From Modestobacter sp. VKM Ac-2982 (lineage in GTDB: Bacteria; Actinomycetota; Actinomycetes; Mycobacteriales; Geodermatophilaceae), in assembly GCF_026967935.1 (NCBI RefSeq), contig NZ_JAPVBL010000003.1:737243-801242 (forward strand): 64,000 bases of DNA. Direction: 5' to 3'. The position numbers were made by a program, and so were the translations under genes. The number at the start of each line of letters is the position of its first letter. Within the stretch, counting starts at the first letter, position 1. The notes under the pieces were generated by a model that was not told where the DNA came from, ran no database searches, and was given only the letters and a program-made list of their open reading frames with translations. Positions 8,310-15,345 of this stretch are shown one piece after another.

Positions 8310-9089
8310 GTGGGGGTGCGCGCGAAGGTCCGGGACGCACTCACCCTCGTCTACGAGCAGCGGCTGGCGCGCGAGCTGCTCGGCGCCGACACCCCGCGGC
8401 ACGTCGGCGTGATCATCGACGGGAACCGACGCTGGGCCCGGGCCATCGGCCTCGAGGACGTCAGCGAGGGGCACCGCCGCGGCGCGGACAAGATCGCCGA
8501 CCTGCTGTCCTGGTGCGACGAGGCCGGGGTGGAGGTCGTCACCCTCTTCCTGCTCTCCACCGACAACCTCACCCGCCCGGCTCCCGAGCTGACCCCGTTG
8601 CTGCGGATCATCGAGGGCGTCGCCTGCGACCTGGCCGGCCCCGACCGGCGGTGGCACCTGCGGGCGGTGGGCGCGCTGGAGCTGCTGCCACCGGAGACCG
8701 TCGGCGTGCTCACCCGGGCCGAGCGCGACACCCGGGACCGGCCGGGGGCGACGGTCAACCTGGCGGTCGGCTACGGCGGCCGCCGGGAGATCGCCGACGC
8801 CGTGCGCTCGCTGCTGGCCGAGCACGTCCAGCGGGGGACGACGCTGCCGGAGCTGATCGAGGTGCTCGACGCCGACCAGATCGCCGAGCACCTGTACACC
8901 CGCGGGCAGCCCGACCCGGACCTGGTGATCCGCACCAGCGGCGAGCAGCGGCTCTCCGGCTTCCTCACCTGGCAGACCGCCCACTCGGAGTTCTACTTCA
9001 CCGACGTCTACTGGCCGGAGTTCCGCCGGGTCGACTTCCTGCGGGCGCTGCGTGCCTACGCCGCCCGGCACCGCCGCTTCGGCAGCTGA
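8310..9089 (+). CDS. short-type cis-prenyltransferase (isoprenyl diphosphate synthase)
   Basis: 259 residues, normal for the family. It carries the catalytic HVGVIIDGNRRWAR near residue 32, TLFLLSTDNLTRP, VNLAVGYGGRREIADA and the substrate-binding RTSGEQRLSGFLTW...EFYF near the C terminus. The enzyme condenses isopentenyl diphosphate in Z configuration onto an allylic primer. Position next to trhA matches the mycobacterial Z-farnesyl diphosphate synthase Rv1086, so a short-chain product is more likely than undecaprenyl diphosphate (inference). Confidence 0.85.
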   Translation: MGVRAKVRDALTLVYEQRLARELLGADTPRHVGVIIDGNRRWARAIGLEDVSEGHRRGADKIADLLSWCDEAGVEVVTLFLLSTDNLTRPAPELTPLLRIIEGVACDLAGPDRRWHLRAVGALELLPPETVGVLTRAERDTRDRPGATVNLAVGYGGRREIADAVRSLLAEHVQRGTTLPELIEVLDADQIAEHLYTRGQPDPDLVIRTSGEQRLSGFLTWQTAHSEFYFTDVYWPEFRRVDFLRALRAYAARHRRFGS

Positions 9090-9136
9090 CCCGGGCCTCC
9101 TCGGGACGGCGCCCGGGGGCTGACAGACTCGGGGGC

Positions 9137-10354
9137 ATGGCAGCCGGCGCGGTCGACGTCCCCCTGGAGTACGTGCGGCTGGGGCTGCGCTTCGACCGGC
9201 TGGAGCCCGGCTTCGTCGACGCCTACACCGGTGACCAGCGGCTGCGGGCGCAGGTCGCCGACGAGCCGGCGCCGCAGCCGCACCAGCTGCGCGACCAGGC
9301 CCGGGCGCTGCTGGCCGAGCTCGACTCCGCCGCCCTGCCCGCCGCCCGGACCGCCTACCTGCGCGGTCAGCTCACCGGCCTGGAGTGCACCGCACGCAAG
9401 CTCGGCGGTGAGCCGGTCGGGTTCATCGCCGAGGTCGAGGCCTACTTCCAGGTGTCGGTCGCCCTCGGGGACCCGGCCGAGTACGCCGCCGCGCACGCCG
9501 AGCTCGAGCAGTTGCTGCCCGGCAGCGGCACGCTGGCGGAGCGGTACGCGGTGCACCGGCGGCGGGAGGAGTGCCCGCCGCAGCGGCTGGAGGAGGCGGT
9601 GCACGCGCTCTCCTCCGCGCTCCGCGACCGGGTCCGGGGCCAGTACGGCCTGCCCGAGGCCGAGACGGTGCGCTACGAGGTGGTCACCGACAAGCCGTGG
9701 TCGGGGTTCAACTACTACGAGGGCGACTACCGCTCCCGGGTCGCGATCAACGCCGACCTGCCGCACCGGCTCGCGCAGCTGCCGCACCTGGTCGCGCACG
9801 AGTCCTACCCGGGGCACCACACCGAGCACTGCCGCAAGGAGCGGGGGCTGGTCGAGCGCGACCAGCACCTGGAGCACACGGTCTTCCTGGTCAACACCCC
9901 CGAGTGCCTGATGGCCGAGGGGCTGGCCGACCTCGGTGTCGAGGCGGCGATCGGCGATGGCTGGGGGCCCTGGTCGGCCGACGTCCTCGGGGACCTGGGG
10001 CTGCGCTTCGACGGGCACCTGGCCGAACGGGTCGCCGCTGCGGCTGCGCCGCTGAACCGGGTGCGCCAGGACGCCGCGATCCTGCTGCACGACCGCGGCG
10101 CCGACCCGGACGTGGTGATCGCGCACCTGCAGCGCTGGGGGCTGGTCAGCCACGACCGCGCCGTCCAGCAGCTCCGGTTCCTCACCGACCCGCTGTGGCG
10201 GGCCTACATCTCCACCTACGTCGAGGGCTACGACCTGCTCTCGACGTGGCTGGCCGCCCGGCCGGCCGGGCAGCCCGTCGCCGACCGCTTCCTGCGGCTG
10301 CTGGACGAGCCGCTGACCCCGGCGGTCGTCGCCGCCGAACTGGCCGGCGCCTGA
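9137..10354 (+). CDS. DUF885 family metallopeptidase-like protein
   Basis: 405 residues from ATG 9137; a longer open frame upstream would overlap the prenyltransferase. The zinc-site signature LVAHESYPGHHTEH is visible at about residues 217-230, matching the HExxPGHH form of DUF885, with a downstream ECLMAEGLADLG that may supply a further ligand. It lacks a signal peptide and so is probably cytoplasmic. CAGACT seven bases before the ATG may be a leaderless promoter. Substrate unknown. Confidence 0.8.
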   Translation: MAAGAVDVPLEYVRLGLRFDRLEPGFVDAYTGDQRLRAQVADEPAPQPHQLRDQARALLAELDSAALPAARTAYLRGQLTGLECTARKLGGEPVGFIAEVEAYFQVSVALGDPAEYAAAHAELEQLLPGSGTLAERYAVHRRREECPPQRLEEAVHALSSALRDRVRGQYGLPEAETVRYEVVTDKPWSGFNYYEGDYRSRVAINADLPHRLAQLPHLVAHESYPGHHTEHCRKERGLVERDQHLEHTVFLVNTPECLMAEGLADLGVEAAIGDGWGPWSADVLGDLGLRFDGHLAERVAAAAAPLNRVRQDAAILLHDRGADPDVVIAHLQRWGLVSHDRAVQQLRFLTDPLWRAYISTYVEGYDLLSTWLAARPAGQPVADRFLRLLDEPLTPAVVAAELAGA

Positions 10355-10359
10355 CCGTC

Positions 10360-10551
10360 GTGGCCGGCGGGACGACGGAGGAGCGGCAGGCCCTGGGGCT
10401 CTGGACTGCGGGCTGGGTGGCCCTCTTCCTGCTGACCGGGCTGCTGTGGCTGGGCGACGTGGCGCTGCAGTGGCCGGTGCTGCTGGTGCCGGCGGCCTGG
10501 GCGCTGGTGGTGCTCCGGCCGCGCCGCGAGGGCCGAGGCGTCCGCCGCTGA
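10360..10551 (+). CDS. small two-helix membrane protein
   Basis: A 63-residue protein from GTG 10360, starting 5 bases after the DUF885 stop. It contains two hydrophobic helices (about 13-30 and 34-50) joined by a short turn, then a basic tail RPRREGRGVRR that should face the cytoplasm. Small 2TM proteins are common in actinobacteria. No recognised family; probably co-transcribed with the preceding gene. Confidence 0.5.
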   Translation: MAGGTTEERQALGLWTAGWVALFLLTGLLWLGDVALQWPVLLVPAAWALVVLRPRREGRGVRR

Positions 10552-10612
10552 TCCTCCGCCGGGAGCGGAACGCGGTCGACTCCTGTCGGTGGGCCGGTGG
10601 AGGATCCCCGGC

Positions 10613-11608
10613 GTGATCCACGCCCGCGGGCTCGCCCGCACCTTCCGGAAGAAGAAGCAGGAGGTGCACGCCGTCGCCGGGGTGGACCTCGATGTCGGGG
10701 CCGGCGAGATCGTCGGCTTCCTGGGACCCAACGGGGCCGGCAAGACCACCACGCTGCGGATGCTCACCACCCTGCTGACCCCGACCGCGGGCACCGCCAC
10801 GGTGGCCGGCTGCGACCTGGTCGCCGACCCGGTCGGGGTGCGCCGCCGGATCGGCTACGTCTCGCAGAGCGGCTCGACCGCGCCCGAGGCCCGCGCCGGG
10901 GAGGAGGTCGTCGACCACGCCCGGCTCTACGGGATCAGCACCGCGGAGGCGACTGCCCGCGGCAAGCAGCTGTTCCGTGAGCTCGACCTCGACGGGCTCT
11001 GGGAGCGCCAGCCCAAGGCGATGTCCGGGGGCCAGCGCCGCCGGCTGGACATCGCACTGGGCCTGGTGCACGTCCCGGGCCTGGTCTTCCTCGACGAGCC
11101 GACCACCGGGCTGGACCCGCAGGCCCGGGCCAACCTGTGGCAGCACATCCGCGGTCTGCGCGCCGAGCGCGGGACGACGGTGTTCCTGACCACGCACTAC
11201 CTCGACGAGGCGGACGCGCTCTGCGACCGGATCCTGGTCATCGACTCCGGCCGGATCGTCGCCTCCGGCACGCCTGACCAGCTCAAGTCCGACGTCGGCG
11301 GCGACGTCCTGACCGTCACCGCCGAGCACGCGGACTCGGCCGGGCAGGTCGCCCGCCTGATGGCCGCCCTGCCCGGGGCCGAGGCACCGCAGGTCGACGG
11401 GACCCGGGTGGTCGGTCGGGCCCCGAACGGCGGCGCTGCCCTGGTGGCCCTGGTCCGTGAGCTGGATGCCGCCGGGATCGCCGTGGCCGGCATCGAGAGC
11501 CGCCGGCCGAGCCTGGACGACGTCTTCCTCGGCCTCACCGGCCGGTCGCTGCGGGAGACCGGGGCACCGGCCGCCGTCCCCGCCGAGCCGCTGGAGGCAG
11601 CCCGATGA
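10613..11608 (+). CDS. ABC exporter ATP-binding protein (DrrA-like)
   Basis: 331 residues from GTG 10613, with GGTGGAGG nine bases upstream. All ABC motifs are intact: Walker A GPNGAGKTTT, Q-loop SQSGS, signature MSGGQRRRLD, Walker B LVFLDEPTTGLD and the switch TTHYLDEAD. The C-terminal 80 residues match the extra domain of daunorubicin-resistance DrrA proteins (SLDDVFLGLTGRSLRE). It powers the adjacent permease, overlapping by ATGA. Substrate unknown; drug or lipid export is possible. Confidence 0.9.
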   Translation: MIHARGLARTFRKKKQEVHAVAGVDLDVGAGEIVGFLGPNGAGKTTTLRMLTTLLTPTAGTATVAGCDLVADPVGVRRRIGYVSQSGSTAPEARAGEEVVDHARLYGISTAEATARGKQLFRELDLDGLWERQPKAMSGGQRRRLDIALGLVHVPGLVFLDEPTTGLDPQARANLWQHIRGLRAERGTTVFLTTHYLDEADALCDRILVIDSGRIVASGTPDQLKSDVGGDVLTVTAEHADSAGQVARLMAALPGAEAPQVDGTRVVGRAPNGGAALVALVRELDAAGIAVAGIESRRPSLDDVFLGLTGRSLRETGAPAAVPAEPLEAAR

Positions 11609-12414
11609 GCACCGTCGCGACCGCACCGGAGACCGGGCCGACCAGCGCCACCGCGACCAGCAACCTGGTCCGGGACACCTACACCGTCTTCGCCCGGGCG
11701 ATGCGGATGTCGCTGCGCAACCCGGCCTGGCTGGTGATCAGCCTGATGCAGCCGATCCTGTACATCACCCTGTTCGGCCCGCTGCTGACCTCCGACGCCG
11801 TCCAGCTCGGCGCCGGCAACGCCTACCAGGTGTTCGTGCCCGGGATCCTGGTCCAGCTCGGCATCTTCGGCGCCCTCTTCGTCGGGTTCGGGCTGATCGC
11901 GGAGTACCGGGCCGGGGTCATCGAGAGCCAGCGGGTCACCCCGGCCAGCCGCACCGCGCTGCTGCTGGGGCGGGTGCTGCGCGACGTCGTCGTCCTGCTG
12001 GTGCAGGGCACGCTGCTGGTGCTGGTCGCCATCCCGCTGGGGCTGCGCGCCCCGCTGGTCGGCGTGCTGCTGACCCTGGTGGTCATCGCGCTGCTGGGTG
12101 CGGCGTTCGCCTCGGTCTCCTACGCCCTCGCGCTGACGCTGAAGAGCGAGGACGCGTTCGCGCCGCTGCTCAACGCCGTCGTCCTGCCGGTGCTGCTGCT
12201 GTCGGGGATCCTGCTGCCGATGTCGCTGGCCCCGGGCTGGCTGCAGGCGATCAGCGACGTCAACCCGCTCAAGCACGTCGTCGAGGGCACCCGCGCGTTC
12301 TTCGACGGCGACTACGGCAGCGGCACCGCCTGGTGGGGTGCCGCGCTCACCGTCGCGATGGGGATCGCGGGCTGGTGGTTCGGAGTCCGACGTTTCCGGC
12401 AGGAGTCCAGCTGA
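11605..12414 (+). CDS. ABC-2 type transporter permease (DrrB-like)
   Basis: 269 residues with six predicted membrane helices and the ABC-2 signature region GLIAEYRAGVIESQRVTPASRTALLLGRVLRD at about 93-124. The C-terminal half contains LLSGILLPMSLAPGWLQAISDVNPLKHVVEG, typical of DrrB. Start ATG overlaps the ATPase stop, so it is one coupled operon. It forms the membrane channel of a multidrug or lipid exporter; what it carries cannot be inferred. Confidence 0.88.
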   Translation: MSTVATAPETGPTSATATSNLVRDTYTVFARAMRMSLRNPAWLVISLMQPILYITLFGPLLTSDAVQLGAGNAYQVFVPGILVQLGIFGALFVGFGLIAEYRAGVIESQRVTPASRTALLLGRVLRDVVVLLVQGTLLVLVAIPLGLRAPLVGVLLTLVVIALLGAAFASVSYALALTLKSEDAFAPLLNAVVLPVLLLSGILLPMSLAPGWLQAISDVNPLKHVVEGTRAFFDGDYGSGTAWWGAALTVAMGIAGWWFGVRRFRQESS

Positions 12415-12648
12415 CGAACGACTGGTCTCGTCTCACCCCTGCGCGTGTCAGGGGGGTGTTCCTGTCGGTGTGAGGGCATAGCGTCGGCGGTGGAGGACGA
12501 GCTCACCTCGCCCTCCACGGGAGGCCCGGTTGGTGCGACGGAGTTCGTTCACCAGAGGGGCCGTGTCCCGGCCCCAGCGCCGGGACCCGGTCACCTTCGA
12601 GCCGGGGCGCGCCTTGACACCAGGGTGTCGTCCCACGGGAGCCGATTC
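12415..12648 (+). promoter_or_regulatory. structured leader region of phoH
   Basis: A 234-base gap. TAGCGT at 12479-12484 may be a -10, which would give a leader of about 160 bases. Inside it are GTCCCGG/CCGGGAC (12565-12571 with 12580-12586) and GACACC/GGTGTC (12616-12621 with 12624-12629), the latter just before the ribosome-binding site. I recognise no known riboswitch. Confidence 0.3.
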
Positions 12649-13944
12649 GTGAGCACTCGCCGCACCTACGTCCTCGACACCTCCGTGCTCCTCTCCGACC
12701 CGGGCGCGCTGCTGCGCTTCGACGAGCACGACGTCGTCGTCCCGCTCGTCGTGATCGGTGAGCTCGAGGACAAGCGTGACCACCCCGAACTCGGCTGGTT
12801 CGCCCGGCAGACCCTGCGGATGCTCGACGACCTGCGGGTGCAGCACGGCCGGCTGGACGCACCGCTGCCGGTCGGCGCGCAGGGCGGTTCCCTGCACGTG
12901 GAGCTGAACCACAGCGATCCGTCGGTGCTGCCGCCCGGCTTCCGGAACGACAGCAACGACAGCCGGATCATGGTCGTTGCGCTGAACCTGCGCAGCGAGG
13001 GCCGGGACGTCTGCCTCGTCACCAAGGACGTGCCGCTGCGGGTGAAGGCCGCCGCGGTGGGGCTGGACACCGAGGAGTACCGCGGCCTGGGCGCGGTCGA
13101 CACCGGCTGGACCGGGATGGCCGAGCTCGCGGTCGAGGAGTCCGACGTCCAGGCGCTGTACGACGTCGGCTCGGTGTTCCTGCCGGCCGCTGCGGAGCTG
13201 CCCACGCACACCGGGCTGGTCCTGCTCTCCGGCCGGGGCTCCGCGCTGGGCCGCGTGACCCCGGACAAGCAGGTGCGGCTGGTTCGCGGTGACCGGGACG
13301 CCTTCGGCCTGCACGGGCGCTCCGCCGAGCAGCGGGTCGCTCTCGACCTGCTGCTGGACCCGGAGATCGGGATCGTCTCGATGGGCGGCCGGGCCGGTAC
13401 CGGCAAGTCGGCGCTGGCGCTGTGCGCCGGGCTGGAGTCGGTGATGGAGCGGCGGGCGCACAAGAAGGTCGTGATCTTCCGGCCGCTGTACGCCGTCGGG
13501 GGTCAGGAGCTCGGCTACCTGCCGGGCAGCGAGGGCGAGAAGATGGCGCCCTGGGCTCAGGCGGTGTTCGACACCCTCGGCGCCCTGGTCTCCGGTGACG
13601 TCGTCGAGGAGATCGTGGCCCGTGGGCTGATCGAGGTGCTGCCCCTGACCCACATCCGCGGCCGCTCGCTGCACGACTCGTTCGTGATCGTCGACGAGGC
13701 GCAGTCGCTGGAGCGCGGGGTGCTGCTCACCGTGCTCTCCCGGCTGGGCACCAACTCCCGCGTCGTCCTCACCCACGACGTCGCGCAGCGGGACAACCTC
13801 CGGGTCGGCCGGCACGACGGCGTCACCGCGGTGATCGATCGCCTGAAGGGCCACCCGCTGTTCGCCCACGTGACCCTGACCCGTTCCGAGCGCTCCCCGA
13901 TCGCCGCCCTGGTCACCGAGATGCTGGAGGACCTCCCCCTCTGA
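12649..13944 (+). CDS. phoH: PIN domain-PhoH ATPase (PhoH2 type)
   Basis: 431 residues from GTG 12649 (GGGAG seven bases upstream). The N-terminal PIN nuclease domain (about 1-150) shows [22 protein letters not shown] and [10 protein letters not shown] with the expected acidic residues. The C-terminal PhoH domain (about 225-431) has Walker [13 protein letters not shown] and Walker [16 protein letters not shown]-PhoH proteins are ATP-dependent RNA-unwinding ribonucleases in mycobacteria. It is the last gene before the flagellar island, convergent with the AbiEi-like pseudogene. Confidence 0.92.
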   Translation: MSTRRTYVLDTSVLLSDPGALLRFDEHDVVVPLVVIGELEDKRDHPELGWFARQTLRMLDDLRVQHGRLDAPLPVGAQGGSLHVELNHSDPSVLPPGFRNDSNDSRIMVVALNLRSEGRDVCLVTKDVPLRVKAAAVGLDTEEYRGLGAVDTGWTGMAELAVEESDVQALYDVGSVFLPAAAELPTHTGLVLLSGRGSALGRVTPDKQVRLVRGDRDAFGLHGRSAEQRVALDLLLDPEIGIVSMGGRAGTGKSALALCAGLESVMERRAHKKVVIFRPLYAVGGQELGYLPGSEGEKMAPWAQAVFDTLGALVSGDVVEEIVARGLIEVLPLTHIRGRSLHDSFVIVDEAQSLERGVLLTVLSRLGTNSRVVLTHDVAQRDNLRVGRHDGVTAVIDRLKGHPLFAHVTLTRSERSPIAALVTEMLEDLPL

Positions 13945-13966
13945 GCCCCCGTCCCGCCGGCCCGGG

Positions 13967-14042
13967 CCCGCTCTTGCGCCGTTCCCGTCGCTCTCGCGCT
14001 GTTGCACCAGAGCGAGAGCGCGGACAACGGCGCAAGAGCGGG
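13967..14042. repeat. long inverted repeat, bidirectional terminator or REP-like element
   Basis: Perfect 17-bp arms, CCCGCTCTTGCGCCGTT (13967-13983) and its complement (14026-14042), enclose a second hairpin built on CGCTCTCGC and GAGAGCG. It sits exactly between two convergent genes, so it can terminate both. Words from it (GCTCTTGCGCC and GCTCTCGCGCTGTTG) recur on the other side of the pseudogene near 15033 and, inverted, 15088. Confidence 0.75.
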
Positions 14043-14962
14043 TCAGTGGCGGCTGCCCCGGGTGAACGCTCGCTGCAGTCGGGCAGCCACCACGCCGGCC
14101 TCGTCGATCTCGGCCCAGGTCCAGCGGACCACCTCCCTACCCAGATCGCGCATCTCGTCCTCCCGCAGCTTCTCCCGGTAGATCGCGTCGCCGGCCGACT
14201 CACCGGGGCGCAGCAGTCGCCCGTACTCGTCCGGCCGTCGAACTCCCCGAGCGTGCGTGACGAGGACCAGCCGAAGTCGCTGCGACCGACCAGGGACCCA
14301 TCGCGCCGGCGCACCTCGACCTGCAGGTCCGGTGGGGGCAGCCCCGCCCGCGCCAACATCACCCGGCTGCGGCTCTCCCCGACGCTCTCGCTGCGCCGGT
14401 CGGCGAAGGCGATGACCCGAGCCGCCCGACGGGTCCCGGGCGCGCCGCCCATCCGTTGCAGGGCGTCGTCGAGCTGAGCTGCCGTGGTGGACCTGAGTGC
14501 GAGTGCGGCGTCGGCCGTGACGACCGCCGACTCGAAGGGCAGCGTCCGGGCGAGGTCGACGACCGTCCGGGTGACGTCAGTCGTGAGGACGCCGTCCACC
14601 ACGGAGGTCTCCTCGGCAGCCAGCCGGGCGACGTGCAGGTGTACACGCCCACTGTTGGCTCCGGACGACGGGGGCGTACGGGTCACATGGACGCGCGCCG
14701 AGTCGACTCTCCACGTGGGCAGCCCGTGCAGCGCCGCCGCCGATGCATGGCTGACGGCCCCCGGCAGCCGGAGGCCGGCCACCGTCGCGAGGATCACCGC
14801 TCGGGCACGGGCAGCTCGATCAGCGTGCGGGTCGATGTAGGCGCCACGCTGCAGGCGGTCGAGCTGCTTCGAGCGGACCAGACGCGCCAGCTCGCCGTCG
14901 TCGAAGCCCTGGCGGACTGCCGATGCTCGGAGCAGTACTCCCGGGGGCAGCGGATCCGTCAT
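14043..14962 (-). pseudogene. frameshifted AbiEi-like antitoxin family protein
   Basis: The first 235 or so codons from ATG 14962 give a type IV AbiEi-like antitoxin protein: an N-terminal winged-helix-like part (ARLVRSKQLDRLQRGAYI), then AVSHASAAALHGLPTW and VTRTVVDLART. Near 14228-14233 the frame breaks. Adding one base restores a continuous ending, EYGRLLRPGES, EKLREDEMRDLG and VVRWTWAEIDEAG, to a stop at 14043. The total length of 920 bases is one short of a multiple of three. So this is a 1-bp deletion or a sequencing error. No adjacent toxin gene is present. Confidence 0.85.
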
Positions 14963-15030
14963 CCAGCCAGCCTGGCTCCTTGCTCAGCAGCGATGTGGCG
15001 TGACGGTCGACCTGTGGACAGGGCTGCGGC

Positions 15031-15105
15031 GGGCTCTTGCGCCCGAGTCCATGTTCTGGCGCCGTTGCAGCGACGGGCCATCGGGCACAACTGCGCGAGA
15101 GCTCC
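15031..15105. repeat. imperfect inverted repeat related to the 13967 element
   Basis: Contains GCTCTTGCGCC (15033-15043), identical to 13970-13980, and CAACTGCGCGAGAGC (15088-15102), whose complement matches 13990-14004 in 14 of 15 positions. Together the two elements bracket the broken AbiEi-like gene. Confidence 0.5.
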
Positions 15106-15114
15106 GGCCAGGCG

Positions 15115-15345
15115 TCAGGTCGGGGCGGCGGGCTGGTCTTGCGGTGCCGTGCGGCTCGGTCGGGTCGGGAACGGGGTGCTGGCCCAGCGGAGCAGGCCGA
15201 CCGCGACCCAGGCTGCGCCCAGGCACCACAGCAGGCGGACGGTGACGTCATCGAGGGAGAAGTCGCCGCGCAGTCCCAGCAGGAACACCGGGATGGCCAG
15301 CACGAAGCCGGTCACCACGACGTCCCTGCGGAACGGGCTGATCAC
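15115..15345 (-). CDS. small membrane protein at end of flagellar operon
   Basis: 76 residues with two hydrophobic segments (about 10-27 and 37-54) and a polar proline-rich tail. Its GTG start overlaps the stop of the flhF-like gene (GTGA), making it the last, translationally coupled cistron of the fliM-flhA-flhF unit. It belongs to no family I recognise. Its position suggests a flagellar or membrane accessory role, which is inference only. Confidence 0.6.
   Translation of the reverse strand: MISPFRRDVVVTGFVLAIPVFLLGLRGDFSLDDVTVRLLWCLGAAWVAVGLLRWASTPFPTRPSRTAPQDQPAAPT

Noticed and set aside
12415-12648. A known riboswitch upstream of phoH
   Set aside because: Two hairpins can be drawn but no conserved aptamer core that I recognise is present.
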